DNA of 36,297 nucleotides from Streptomyces bicolor (GCF_000719285.1 NZ_JOFS01000054.1:1-36297), one strand, 5' to 3'. Counted from the stretch's first letter, positions 9,016-17,991 are shown. Numbers and translations: made by a program. The notes: generated from the sequence alone by a model not told the origin.

Positions 9016-9186
9016 GTGGTAGGCAGTCCTCGGGAAAAACGCGTTCAACCGTGCGTGCAGAGCCAGGTCTCCATCATCTTCGCCCTTCGCTGCGAGCAGC
9101 CGCACCAAGTCGTGGTCCACGATCGGGCACCGGCTGAGTACGACGTTGCCGATGTCGACCGTCGAGTCTCCGAGTCGTTCCTGCCA
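9016..9186 (-). pseudogene. Fragment resembling an endonuclease/exonuclease/phosphatase (EEP) domain
   Basis: On the minus strand one frame reads WQERLGDSTVDIGNVVLSRC then PIVDHDLVRLLAAKGEDDGD and LALHARLNAFF. The GN-VLSR-PI pattern followed some 20 residues later by G-DDG-LALHA is characteristic of EEP-family phosphatases. Only about 57 codons remain, with no catalytic histidines visible, and it abuts the DivIVA relic. The family call is from pattern memory and is moderate. Confidence 0.45.
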
Positions 9187-9317
9187 CGTTCACGTTCCGG
9201 AATGACTCTCCGACGTTGGCACGCTGATCGGGCATGGATGATCAAGCGGCCGCCCAGGCTCTTCGCTTGATCATGGACCGCTACCCAGAAAATCCCGCTG
9301 CGCGGATGCCTCGCTCG

Positions 9318-9331
9318 TTCATATACATGAC
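9318..9331 (+). promoter_or_regulatory. Candidate operator TTCATATACATGAC upstream of the sugar importer
   Basis: The motif TTCA-N6-TGA matches two copies upstream of the glucarate operon (31947-31959 and 31966-31979). One of these differs by only two bases over 14 (TTCACATACATGAA). Here it lies 15 bases upstream of the -35 element. The regulator is unknown. Confidence 0.5.
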
Positions 9332-9345
9332 TCATGTTCATTCTC

Positions 9346-9374
9346 TTGTCACGGCCGTGATCCGTGCGTAGAGT
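9346..9374 (+). promoter_or_regulatory. Sigma-70-type promoter of the sugar importer operon
   Basis: TTGTCA (9346-9351), a 17-nt spacer and TAGAGT (9369-9374) fit the streptomycete housekeeping consensus. Transcription would begin near 9381, leaving a leader of about 36 nt before the GTG at 9417. Confidence 0.6.
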
Positions 9375-9416
9375 CCGGTCACCTCACTTACCCGTACCAA
9401 GTGGACGGAGCCTCCC

Positions 9417-10763
9417 GTGTTGATCCATCTCCGCAAGCCAAGAGGGGGGCGGCGCGCCGCCGCTCTCGCCGCCGCTGTTGCCATGGCCGCTGCCGCTGGG
9501 TGCTCCTCGGCCAGTTCGGCCAAGCAGGACGAGTCCAAGCCGCTGGAGGTCTGGATCCGGCAGGACGCCGGAAGTCCCGCCGCGGAGTCGGCGGAGGCAC
9601 TCACCAAGGCCTTCACCAAGAAGACTGGCATCAAGGCGAAGCTGGTCGCCGTCGGTGTGACGGACTTCGAGACCAAGCTGCAGCAGCGCACCGCACAGAA
9701 GAATCTGCCGGACATCGTCATCAACGACACCGGCCAGCTGGGCAACCTGGTGACCCAGGGGCTGGTCCGCGAGGTCGACCGCAAGGGTGTGGTCGGGGGC
9801 AACGAGATCGTCGACCGCGCCTGGGAGGCCGCGCAGGGCTTCGACGGCAAGTACTACGCCGTGCCTTTCAACTCGCAGGCCTTCGCGCTGCTGGTGCGCA
9901 AGGACTGGCGGGCGAAGGTGGGCGCGGAGATACCCAAGACCTGGAATGACCTCACCAAGCTGGCGGTGAAGTTCACCAAGGACGATCCGGATGGCAACGG
10001 CAAGGACGACACCGCAGGCATGGTGATACCGGGAACCACTACCCGCGGCTATCTGACCTGGTGGTTCTCCACCATGCTGTGGTCCGAGGGCGGCGACTTC
10101 GTCACGAAGAAGGGTGACGGCTATGTCCCCGCGATCAATGAGCCGGCGTCAGTCAAGGCTGTCAAGAAGCTGCAGGGGATGTTCTGTGACTCCAAGGTCG
10201 TCCAGCCGGGCGCCAGCACCGCCGACTCGGCCACCACGCACACCGTCTTCGAGAGCGGCAAGGGCGGCATCTATCTGACCGGCCCGTATATGCTCCCGCG
10301 CTTCGACGCCTCGCTCGGCAAGGACAAGTACGAGGTCATCGCCGCCCCGCCGGGCGCCGGTGGCCGGGCCGCGCTGGCGGAGGGCGAGAACGTCTATCTG
10401 ATGGCCGGCTCGGCCAATGAGAAGAGTCAGCAGAAGTTCGCTGAGTTCGCCGCCTCCCCGGCCGGCCAGAAGATCGGTCTCGGGGTGGACAACGGCGGCA
10501 TCATCGTCCGGCTGCCCGTCAATATCAAGGTCGACGGAACCGCCGAGCGGCGGGACCCCCGCTGGGAGGTCTTCCAGAAGGTATACGACAACGCCGGGCG
10601 CAATGCACCAAACCTGCCTAACTGGTCCAACTTCCGGCAGATCTCGTCCGAGGGCTTCAACGGCGTCGTCTCCGACTGCTCGCGCGATGTGGACCAGGCG
10701 ATGGATGAGCTGGCGGACGAGTTCGACGCCGAGCTCAAGAAGCAGGGAGCCAAGGCCGAATGA
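9417..10763 (+). CDS. Sugar ABC transporter substrate-binding lipoprotein (family 1, MalE/UgpB-like)
   Basis: This 448-residue extracellular binding protein would deliver a mono- or oligosaccharide to the two downstream permeases. The GTG start follows GGAG by 7 nt. The N-terminus has basic residues, an alanine-rich helix and the lipobox AAAAGC, with the lipidated cysteine near residue 29. Family-1 features include EALTKAFTKKTGIKAKL, PDIVINDTGQLGNLV and YAVPFNSQAFALLVRKDW. The next gene overlaps its stop by 4 nt (ATGA), so the three are translationally coupled. No ATPase gene accompanies them, as is usual for streptomycete sugar importers that share an MsiK-type ATPase. The ligand is not determined; a uronate-linked role is suggested only by the shared upstream motif with the glucarate operon. 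Confidence 0.93.
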   Translation: MLIHLRKPRGGRRAAALAAAVAMAAAAGCSSASSAKQDESKPLEVWIRQDAGSPAAESAEALTKAFTKKTGIKAKLVAVGVTDFETKLQQRTAQKNLPDIVINDTGQLGNLVTQGLVREVDRKGVVGGNEIVDRAWEAAQGFDGKYYAVPFNSQAFALLVRKDWRAKVGAEIPKTWNDLTKLAVKFTKDDPDGNGKDDTAGMVIPGTTTRGYLTWWFSTMLWSEGGDFVTKKGDGYVPAINEPASVKAVKKLQGMFCDSKVVQPGASTADSATTHTVFESGKGGIYLTGPYMLPRFDASLGKDKYEVIAAPPGAGGRAALAEGENVYLMAGSANEKSQQKFAEFAASPAGQKIGLGVDNGGIIVRLPVNIKVDGTAERRDPRWEVFQKVYDNAGRNAPNLPNWSNFRQISSEGFNGVVSDCSRDVDQAMDELADEFDAELKKQGAKAE

Positions 10764-11701
10764 CGATCACCGAGGCGCGGACGTCACCCGTTCGGGACAC
10801 CCGACGTCCGCGCCGCACGGACCCGCCGCTGAAGATGCGGTTGCGCGGGGCCGCGACGCCGTGGCTCTTCCTGGCCCCGGCCCTGCTGCTCTTCCTCTAC
10901 TTCAAGATCATTCCGATGGCCCAGGCCGTGGGGATGAGCTTCGAAGAGGTCCGGCCGTTCCTGGGCAACACCTATGTCGGCGGCGCGAACTACTCCGAGA
11001 TCGCCGGCAGTCCCGACTTCGGGGCGGCGGTGTGGCACACGGTGCTGCTGGCCGTAGCGCAGACCGCGGGGTCGATTGTGCTCGGGCTGGCGCTGGCCCT
11101 GCTGCTGGAGGGGCAGACCCGAGGGCTGTGGTTCGTCCGGTCGGCGATCTTCCTGCCGGTGGTGACGGCCATGGCCGTGGTCGCCGAGGTGTGGCGGGTC
11201 ATGTACTACCCGGCCGCGGACGGGGCGCTGAATTCGGTGCTCTCCGTCCTCGGCATGGGGCCCAGCGAGTTCCTCAACTCACCGGACAGCTCGCTGGCGT
11301 CCATCGCCTTCGTGGGAATCTGGCGGGGCGCCCCGTACGACATGATGATCTTCCTGGCGGGGTTGGCGGGTGTGGACCGGGCGCTGTACGAGGCGTCGGC
11401 TGTCGACGGCGCCTCGCGCTTCCGCCGAATCTGGTATGTCACCCTGCCCGGGCTGCGGCCGGTGTTCGCGATTCTGCTGACCCTCGCGGCAATCCGAGGC
11501 CTACGAGTCTTCACCGAGGTCTTCCTCCTCACCAACGGCGGGCCGGACGGCTCGACCGAGGTGCTGTTGACCCTCACCTACAAGCTCGGCCTGGAGCGCA
11601 ACGAACTGGGTGTGGCGGCGGCCGGAACCGTACTTCTGTTCGCGATGCTACTGGTGCTGACCGTCGCGGCGCGGCTGCGCCGAAAGGAGGCCCGACGATG
11701 A
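10760..11701 (+). CDS. Sugar ABC transporter permease (MalF-like)
   Basis: This 313-residue inner-membrane permease is the first of a heterodimeric pair. After a cytoplasmic arginine-rich N-terminus comes TPWLFLAPALLLFLYFKIIP, the first membrane helix of sugar permeases, followed by about five more helices. The EAA loop that docks the ATPase is EASAVDGASRFRRIWYVTLP (about residues 212-231). It overlaps the binding-protein stop by ATGA and the next permease by ATGA, a tight operon order typical of CUT1 importers. Confidence 0.94.
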   Translation: MTITEARTSPVRDTRRPRRTDPPLKMRLRGAATPWLFLAPALLLFLYFKIIPMAQAVGMSFEEVRPFLGNTYVGGANYSEIAGSPDFGAAVWHTVLLAVAQTAGSIVLGLALALLLEGQTRGLWFVRSAIFLPVVTAMAVVAEVWRVMYYPAADGALNSVLSVLGMGPSEFLNSPDSSLASIAFVGIWRGAPYDMMIFLAGLAGVDRALYEASAVDGASRFRRIWYVTLPGLRPVFAILLTLAAIRGLRVFTEVFLLTNGGPDGSTEVLLTLTYKLGLERNELGVAAAGTVLLFAMLLVLTVAARLRRKEARR

Positions 11702-12558
11702 GAAACGAGACCGCACTCGGCCTGCAGGAAGCGCGCGGGCCATGGGCCCGGGTGCTGCGGTTCATCCTGTACACGGGCCTCTTTGTGATCTTCGCGGGGC
11801 CGCTGCTGGCGCTGATGATCGGCGCCTTCACGCCGACGGTGAACCCGACGCAGTTCACGCTGGTCCCCGACCGCTTGTCACTGGAGAACCTGGAACGGGC
11901 GATCGACCGCAATGTCCTGCACTATCTCCTCAACTCCTTCGTCGTGGTGGGCGCAGGCCTGGTCCTGCAGGTCTTGGTCAGCGTCCTGGCCGGCTACGCC
12001 CTGGCCCGCAAGCGGTTCCGGGGCTCGGCCGTTGTGCTGGTGGTCATCCTGATGACGATGATGCTGCCGGAGGAGGTGCTGGCCGTGCCGCTGTCGGTGC
12101 TGTTGGCGGATCTGCCGGTGCTGCACATCAATCTGGTCGGCTCCCTGGTCGGCATGATCGTGCCGGTGGCGGGGTGGGGTTTCTCGATCCTGGTGATGAC
12201 CGAGTTCATGAAGGAGATCCCCAAGGAGCTGGAGGAGTCGGCGAAGCTGGACGGCGCGGGCGAGTTCCGCGTCTTCTGGCAGGTCGTGCTGCCACTCTGC
12301 CGCCCGGCCCTCGGCGTGATCGGCATCTTCGGCTTCGTAATGATCTGGGACCAGTACATGCTGCCGCTACTGGTCGCCACGGACCCCGACCAGTACACCC
12401 TGCCGCTGGCACTGCGCACCCTGCGCTCGGACGACCAGGTAGGCATCGGGGTACTGCTGGTGGGCGCGTTCCTGGCGATGCTGCCATCCGTACTCGCCTT
12501 CCTGGCACTGCAACGCTCATTCATCCGCGGACTGCAGTCCGGGGCTATCAAGGGATGA
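11698..12558 (+). CDS. Sugar ABC transporter permease (MalG-like)
   Basis: This second permease has 286 residues. ATG 11698 overlaps the preceding stop and sits 8 nt after the strong ribosome site AAAGGAGG. An upstream extension in the same frame is only an out-of-frame reading of the two preceding genes and is rejected. The EAA loop is EESAKLDGAGEFRVFWQVVL (about residues 180-199); the ending FIRGLQSGAIKG is the classical C-terminus of the MalG group. With the two upstream genes it completes the membrane part of the importer. Confidence 0.94.
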   Translation: MRNETALGLQEARGPWARVLRFILYTGLFVIFAGPLLALMIGAFTPTVNPTQFTLVPDRLSLENLERAIDRNVLHYLLNSFVVVGAGLVLQVLVSVLAGYALARKRFRGSAVVLVVILMTMMLPEEVLAVPLSVLLADLPVLHINLVGSLVGMIVPVAGWGFSILVMTEFMKEIPKELEESAKLDGAGEFRVFWQVVLPLCRPALGVIGIFGFVMIWDQYMLPLLVATDPDQYTLPLALRTLRSDDQVGIGVLLVGAFLAMLPSVLAFLALQRSFIRGLQSGAIKG

Positions 12559-12629
12559 CGGAAGCCACATCCTTGATCTCCGCGTCATCGCCCCCCACGG
12601 CAACGCCATGGAAAGGAACAGCAAGATGA
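12555..12629 (+). pseudogene. Truncated start of a fourth operon gene
   Basis: ATG 12555 overlaps the permease stop (ATGA), the spacing used by the previous two genes, and opens a 24-codon frame MTEATSLISASSPPTATPWK then GTAR. A second frame across 12571-12700 reads VIAPHGNAMERNSKMMTALF, so a longer coding region probably existed and has been lost or frameshifted. I cannot name its family. It suggests the importer operon once had a further catabolic gene. Confidence 0.35.
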
Positions 12630-12728
12630 TGACCGCCCTCTTCTTCGACGCGTCCGCCGGGACTGTCCCAGCGTTCTGGCGTCCTCCCCGTCGGATATAT
12701 ATCGGTTTCTGTAGATAAGAGACATGCG

Positions 12729-15266
12729 ATGACGAATTGCCCTAGTCGCAGGGTGGTGCTGGGCGGATTGGCAGGAGGGGTGCTGGCGTCAGTCGTGGGT
12801 AGCTCCCTGGCCCAGGTATCAGCTGCCGTTTCGACCTACAGGGCGCCGAACCTGCGTACGTGGATAGGTCTCAACGGTGGTTGGAAGTTCACCAAGAGCG
12901 ACGTCAGCGGTGCGGAAGCTAAGGGCTTCAACGACTCTGAGTGGACATCGATCAACATCCCCCACACGTGGAACGCCGACGACGGCGCGGATGGTGGCAA
13001 CAATTACTACCGTGGTGTCGGCTGGTACCGGCGGAAGTACACGCCGCCCTCCAGTCTGGACGGAAAGATGCTGTTCCTGCAGTTCGCCGGCGTGAATCAG
13101 GTAGCCGACGTCTGGGTCAACGGCACCCATCTCGGCCAGCACAAGGGTGGATATTCCCGGTTCCGGTTCGACGCCACCGGAACGCTTAACCCAGGCCAGG
13201 AAAATGTGATTGCCGTCAAGGTGTCCAACGCCAAGGATCCCGACGTCGCGCCGCTGAGCGCGGACTACACCTTCGACGGCGGCATCTACCGCAACGTCAG
13301 CCTCTGGGCTGTCGACAAACTCGCGGTGCGGATGCTCGACTACGCCGGGCCCGGCGTCTATCTGAAGCAGAGTAACGTGACCGCCGCATCGGCGACCGTC
13401 ACAGTGACGACAAAGCTGTGGAACAACAACAGCACCGACAGAAATGTCTACGTCCGCACCGTCATCACCAAAGCCGACGGGACCATCGTCAAAGACGAGA
13501 AGAGCACCGAGAAGAAAATCACTGCCGCCAGCGGCTCACAGGTCACGCAGACCATCACCATCACCAATCCGAGCCTATGGAACGGCCTGGCAGATCCGTA
13601 CCTCTACAACGCGAACGTCGAGATCCACGACGTGGTCCACAACCCAAGCGGAGACACGGACACGGTCACAGACGTGGTGACCGAACGGCTCGGACTGCGC
13701 AGCATCGCCGTGGACCCCGACAACGGCTTCTACCTCAACGGCAAACAACTGAGCCTGCACGGCGTCAACCTGCACCAGGACCGAGCCGTCAAGGCATGGG
13801 CGGTCAACGACGCTGACCATACAGAGGACTTCGACCTCATCAAGGAGATTGGGGCCAACGCCATACGAATGGCGCACTACCAGCACGACCAGAAGGACTA
13901 CAACCTCGCCGACGAACGCGGCCTGGTCGTGTGGGCGGAGATCCCGCTGATCGACAAGGTCACCAATTCGGCCGCCTTCACCGACAGCACTAAGGACCAG
14001 CTGCGCGAGCTGATCCGGCAGAACTACAACCATCCTTCGATCGCCTTCTGGGGCATCGGCAACGAGCAGGGAAGCGACGACGACGCGACGAACAACCTGC
14101 TCGACGCTCTGGCGGCAGTTGTCACATCCGAGGACCCGGACCGGATCTCCACGTACGCCTCACATCTCGGCGACGCGGCACGTGTCGGGCTGCACACGCA
14201 GACATGCGGGTTCAACAAGTACTACGGCTGGTACTACGGTTCCAAGGACAGCGACCTCGGCGACTGGGCCGACAAACTGCACACGGACATCAATGCGCCC
14301 CGCAAGGTCGCCGTATCGGAATACGGAGTCGGCGCCAACACCACCCAGCACTACCTCAACCCGCCCAAGCCGACCCCGGGCGGCCAATGGCACCCGGAGG
14401 AGTACCAGTCGTTGTTCCACGAAGCGGCCTGGAAGCAACTCACCGACCGACCGTACATATGGGGCAGCTTCGTCTGGAGCATGTTCGACTTCGCTTCCGA
14501 CGGCCGAAACGAGGGAGACCAGCCCGGAATCAACGACAAGGGGCTCGTCACCCGTGACCGTGCGACCCGCAAGGACGCGTTCTACTGGTTCAAGGCGAAC
14601 TGGGCATCCACGCCGACCCTCTACATCACGAGCCGACGCTGGACCCACCGCACCGTCGCCTCCACCGAGATCAAGGTGTACTCGAACGCCTCCACCGTCA
14701 CGGCCACCCTCAACGGAGATTCGCTGGGCGACCCCAGCAGCAGCGCCGACCGCATCTTCAAGTGGCCCGTGACGCTCCAGCCAGGTGACAACATCGTTAC
14801 CGTCAAGGCCACGATCGACGGCACGACCCAGACCGACACCGTCACCTGGACTCTCGACGACCGCAGCGCATCCTCCAAGATCCAGGCCGAGGACTTCGAC
14901 GAACAGTCCGGCACCAAGCTTTACAACGCCACCGATACTGGCAGCGGGCTCTACGCGGGCTCGATCAGCCCCGGTGACTCGCTGGCCTACTACAACGTGG
15001 ACTTCGGTGCCACCTCGCCGTCGACGGTGACGACCAGGATCGCCTCCGGCGCCACCGCCACCGGCACGATCCAGTACCGGCTGGACAGCCCGACCGGAAC
15101 GATCATCGCCAGCGTCCCAGTCAGCAACACCGGAGGCTGGCAGACCTGGACCACCAAGTCGGCCACCCTGTCAGAACAAGCCACCGGCAAACACAAGCTC
15201 TACCTGACCTGCACCGGAACCGGAGGAGACTTTGTCAACATCAACTGGTTCCAATTCCAGAGCTAG
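12729..15266 (+). CDS. Secreted GH2 glycoside hydrolase with C-terminal CBM6-like module (Tat signal)
   Basis: This 845-residue retaining glycosidase is of the beta-galactosidase/beta-glucuronidase family. The N-terminus SRRVVLGGLAGGVLASVVG is a twin-arginine type export signal. Domains in order: jelly-roll sugar-binding domain (about 45-200, with WDxxxVPHTW-like IPHTWN), Ig-like domain (200-330), TIM barrel (335-630), an Ig-like C-domain (635-720), and a CBM6-like beta-sandwich (about 725-845, starting AEDFDEQSG). The acid/base is E446 in GIGNEQ and the nucleophile E531 in VSEYG, both present. It follows the importer by 170 nt, and the upstream sequence has only a weak AAGAGA ribosome site. 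The true substrate (galactoside, glucuronide or other) cannot be told. A paralogue lies at 28847-31363. Confidence 0.94.
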   Translation: MTNCPSRRVVLGGLAGGVLASVVGSSLAQVSAAVSTYRAPNLRTWIGLNGGWKFTKSDVSGAEAKGFNDSEWTSINIPHTWNADDGADGGNNYYRGVGWYRRKYTPPSSLDGKMLFLQFAGVNQVADVWVNGTHLGQHKGGYSRFRFDATGTLNPGQENVIAVKVSNAKDPDVAPLSADYTFDGGIYRNVSLWAVDKLAVRMLDYAGPGVYLKQSNVTAASATVTVTTKLWNNNSTDRNVYVRTVITKADGTIVKDEKSTEKKITAASGSQVTQTITITNPSLWNGLADPYLYNANVEIHDVVHNPSGDTDTVTDVVTERLGLRSIAVDPDNGFYLNGKQLSLHGVNLHQDRAVKAWAVNDADHTEDFDLIKEIGANAIRMAHYQHDQKDYNLADERGLVVWAEIPLIDKVTNSAAFTDSTKDQLRELIRQNYNHPSIAFWGIGNEQGSDDDATNNLLDALAAVVTSEDPDRISTYASHLGDAARVGLHTQTCGFNKYYGWYYGSKDSDLGDWADKLHTDINAPRKVAVSEYGVGANTTQHYLNPPKPTPGGQWHPEEYQSLFHEAAWKQLTDRPYIWGSFVWSMFDFASDGRNEGDQPGINDKGLVTRDRATRKDAFYWFKANWASTPTLYITSRRWTHRTVASTEIKVYSNASTVTATLNGDSLGDPSSSADRIFKWPVTLQPGDNIVTVKATIDGTTQTDTVTWTLDDRSASSKIQAEDFDEQSGTKLYNATDTGSGLYAGSISPGDSLAYYNVDFGATSPSTVTTRIASGATATGTIQYRLDSPTGTIIASVPVSNTGGWQTWTTKSATLSEQATGKHKLYLTCTGTGGDFVNINWFQFQS

Positions 15267-15297
15267 CCACTTAAGCGCTGGCTTCGAAACAGCCGAT

Positions 15298-15329
15298 GTT
15301 GCCGCCCCCGCCCAGCCGGGCGCGGCAAC
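15298..15329 (+). terminator. Terminator of the first GH2 gene
   Basis: A 13-bp stem with one mismatch (GTTGCCGCCCCCG against CGGGCGCGGCAAC) starts 31 nt after the stop. Nearly the same hairpin follows the second GH2 gene. Confidence 0.75.
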
Positions 15330-15447
15330 GTCGCGCCAGCCGGTCGCACCAAGACTCAGGTAGATACAGCTCCCGGTTAATCAGCGCGTGCCCGCAGTCG
15401 CCGGCGTCTGCGGAGAACACCGCCAGCTGGCAGGTCTCCACCCGCCG
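15315..15447 (-). pseudogene. IS701-like transposase fragment
   Basis: The minus-strand frame reads RRVETCQLAVFSADAGDCGH then ALINRELYLPESWCDRLARR. The pattern CQ-AVF-A-G--GHALI-RELYLP-SW is typical of the central part of IS701-family DDE transposases. Only about 44 codons are convincing; upstream on the same strand the frame is scrambled, and the 3' end overlaps the GH2 terminator. Confidence 0.65.
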
Positions 15448-15617
15448 AGCGTACCGGAGCCCCGTTCGCCGAAGGGGTTGAGGCTGCCGAGCCAGCCGCG
15501 AAGGGAGGTTCGAGATGTTCTGTCCAAGCGACATGATCCAGAGCCCCGGGCGCCGTTGGGGCGGGACGGCGGTCGACGGCACGGGCCACCACGTCCGGAC
15601 CCCAGCCGGGCTGCGCC

Positions 15618-16697
15618 ATGCATGACCTGCCGGAACCAGAAGGAATAGCGTCGCCGGGGCGGCAGCCCACCATCTACGACGTCGCGGCGGAGGCCGGCGT
15701 CGCGCCGTCCACCGTGTCCCGGGCCTTCTCGCGTCCTGGTCGGGTCAACTCCCAGACGGCCCAACGCATCCTCGCGGCGGCCGAGCGCCTCGGATACCGC
15801 GCCAACCCGCCGACTCGCCCACCGTTGCCTCAGCGCAGCAGGATGATCGCCGTCGTCGTAGCGGACATCGCCAACCCCTGCTACTCCCCGATCATCCGGG
15901 GTGCCGAGGAGGCAGCGGACAGCGCCGGGTACACCGTCGTCCTGTCGGATACCCGGGAGTCGGGACGACGCGAGCGGGAAGCCCTGGAGCGCGTCGTGCC
16001 AGCGGTCGACGGCATCGTCGTCTCCGGCTCGCGGGTGTCGGACTCCGCACTGCGGATGACGGCCAAGCAGAAACCGATGGTCATGCTCAACCGTTCCGTG
16101 GCCGGCTTGCCCAGCGTGGTGATCGACAACGGGCAGGGAGCCCGGAGCGCGATCGAGCATCTCAGGGCTCTAGGACATGACGCGCTCATCTATGTCGCCG
16201 GACCGGAGGAATCCTGGGCCGACGGCATTCGCTGGCGGGCGCTTGTCGAGGCGGCCCAGGAGCTGTGCCTCAAGGTGCGCCGCGTCGGGCCCTTCCGGCC
16301 GACGGTGGATGGCGGTATCGAGGCCGCCGATGTGGTGGCCACCTTGCCCGCTTCGGCAGTCGTCGCCTACAACGACCTGCTCGCAATCGGAGTCATCAGC
16401 GGCCTCGCGCGCAAGCGGGTGCGGGTTCCCCACGACATCAGCGTGGTCGGGTTCGACAACATCCAGCTCTCGCGTCTCCTCACCCCTGGATTGACGACCG
16501 TCGTCGCTCCGTTGCACGACATGGGCGCCATCGCCGTGCGCACTCTCGTGCGATGCATCGCCGGTGCCGACTTCGGCCAACGACCACCGCTCATCGTCCC
16601 CACGCGCCTTGTGGTGCGCGCCACCACCGCCCCCCGGAGCCGTAAGCGAGCCTTACCGACTCCGGAGGAGCACGAGTGCCACCGGCCTCCGCTGTAA
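15618..16697 (+). CDS. LacI-family transcriptional regulator
   Basis: This 359-residue repressor-type regulator has an N-terminal LacI helix-turn-helix (TIYDVAAEAGVAPSTVSRAF, about residues 18-37, then the hinge region) and a periplasmic-binding-protein-like effector domain (MIAVVVADIANPCYSPIIRG to GFDNIQLSRLLTPGLTTV). Such proteins bind sugars and control nearby catabolic genes, so the GH2 gene or importer upstream are the natural candidates. The C-terminus runs about 20 residues past the usual end (VVRATTAP), and the extra codons contain a hairpin. The original stop may therefore have been lost. Confidence 0.92.
   Translation: MHDLPEPEGIASPGRQPTIYDVAAEAGVAPSTVSRAFSRPGRVNSQTAQRILAAAERLGYRANPPTRPPLPQRSRMIAVVVADIANPCYSPIIRGAEEAADSAGYTVVLSDTRESGRREREALERVVPAVDGIVVSGSRVSDSALRMTAKQKPMVMLNRSVAGLPSVVIDNGQGARSAIEHLRALGHDALIYVAGPEESWADGIRWRALVEAAQELCLKVRRVGPFRPTVDGGIEAADVVATLPASAVVAYNDLLAIGVISGLARKRVRVPHDISVVGFDNIQLSRLLTPGLTTVVAPLHDMGAIAVRTLVRCIAGADFGQRPPLIVPTRLVVRATTAPRSRKRALPTPEEHECHRPPL
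16634..16665 (+). terminator. Imperfect hairpin inside the LacI 3' end
   Basis: CCGGAGCCGTAAG pairs with CTTACCGACTCCGG, with one mismatch and one bulge. It lies within the last codons of the LacI frame. It could be the terminator of an originally shorter gene. Confidence 0.4.
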
Positions 16698-16829
16698 GGC
16701 GGCGCGGAGCGCAAGCAACGGCAGGTCGGGAGAGGCCTGACACCGTGCGGAACGCGATCACGCAGCGGGTCGGACGAACGGTGTCCGCCGGACCCGCCGC
16801 ATGCGCCTCATCCCATGAACAAGGCTGTA

Positions 16830-16962
16830 GACCGGCTAGACGATGAGGACTTGAGCGTCCATCCCTCTTCTTCGGAGGGAATCCCCGTGTTCAGGCGGGG
16901 AGGGAATCCGATCCTGAGCATTGCGACGCGGAGCGTCGCAGCATCGCTTCGTAGTGCTCTGC
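16830..16962 (+). ncRNA. IS200/IS605-type right end with omegaRNA-like hairpins (relic)
   Basis: The stretch has features I associate with the 3' end of actinobacterial TnpB-bearing elements: GATGAGGACTTGAGCG, a hairpin TCCCTC-ttcttcg-GAGGGA (about 16863-16881), then AATCCCCGTGTTCAGGCGGGG, which forms a CCCCG/CGGGG stem, and a further perfect GCGACGC-gga-GCGTCGC stem at about 16923-16939. No intact tnpB or tnpA gene lies upstream. The LAL fragment begins at its right edge. In TnpB elements this region forms the guide RNA scaffold; here it is probably a solitary remnant. Confidence 0.5.
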
Positions 16963-17991
16963 CAGCGGGTGGGCCCCCTGCTCGACGAATGCCGGGACAT
17001 CGCCCGCCGCGCGGGCGAGCCCGGGCTGGACAGCTGGTGCCGCATCATGCGACAGGAACTCGCCTGGCACGCCGGCGACTGGGAAAACCTGGAGGCAACC
17101 TATGTGTCCCTGGCCGCGGAGTATCCCGACTACAGCTTCCTCGAGACCGAGCGATCGCTGGTCCTGGCGGGACTCGCCGAAGCCCGCGGGCAGTGGAATC
17201 AGGCCCGGGACATGTATACGGCCGTACAGAGAGCGAGCGACTACGGCCCATGCGTGTGCAAAGCGGCGGCGGGTATGGGTCGGGTTGAGCTGGCCCAGGG
17301 CAACCCCCAGGCAGCCTGGGCAGCCACCACCCCAGCCATCGACATCCTCCGCGGAAACAGCACCTGGTACCGAGCCCCAGCCGTGATCCCCGTCGCCGTG
17401 GAAGCCGCACTGGCCACCAACCGGCCCGAGCAAGCCACCCAACTCACCACCGAACTCCAGCACAGCACCGAAAGCCGCGACACACCCGCCGCCACCACCC
17501 ACCTCCACCTCTGCCACGCACTACTAACCACCGCCACCGACCCCACCACAGCCCGCGAACACTTCCACCACGCCCGCGCCGCCTTCCAAGCCATCGGCCG
17601 CCCCTACCCCACCACCCAAGCCGCCGAACACGCCGCCCGCACCCTCATCCCCACCAACCCCAACCAAGCCGCCCAAGAACTCACCCACACCGCCGACACC
17701 TACACCCACCTCGGCGCCACCCACGACGCCGCCCGCTGCCACCACACCCTCCGCGACCTCGGACTCCCCCACCCCACCCCCCGCGGACGCCGCGTCTACG
17801 GCCAACAACTCTCCCCCCGCGAACAACAAGTCGCCCAACTCCTCGCCACCGGCGCCACCAACAAAGACATCGCCCGAGCCCTCTACCTCTCCCCCCGCAC
17901 CGCCGAACACCACGTCGCCCGCGTCCTGAAAAGACTCGGCATCACCAACCGCAACGCCGCCCACCACGCACTCACCGAACACCCGCGATGA
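16963..17991 (+). pseudogene. LAL regulator, C-terminal fragment (second copy)
   Basis: From RVGPLLDECRDIARRAGEPG to the TGA at 17989-17991 this matches the last ~345 residues of the intact LAL protein (its RVGPLLDECQ segment is at about 5319). It includes an intact LuxR helix-turn-helix (LSPREQQVAQLLATGATNKD, then SPRTAEHHVARVLKRL). The ATPase half is missing: upstream is IS605-like sequence. The frame opens at a GTG near 16921 with no evident ribosome site, so any product would lack the ATPase. Codon bias stays strong, so the truncation looks recent. The missing N-terminal half of such a gene appears at 24255-25790, on the far side of the transporter. Confidence 0.85.

Noticed and set aside
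10417..11697. Upstream extension of the MalG-like permease frame
   Set aside because: It runs out of frame through the binding-protein end and MalF-like gene. ATG 11698 has AAAGGAGG and the typical permease N-terminus.
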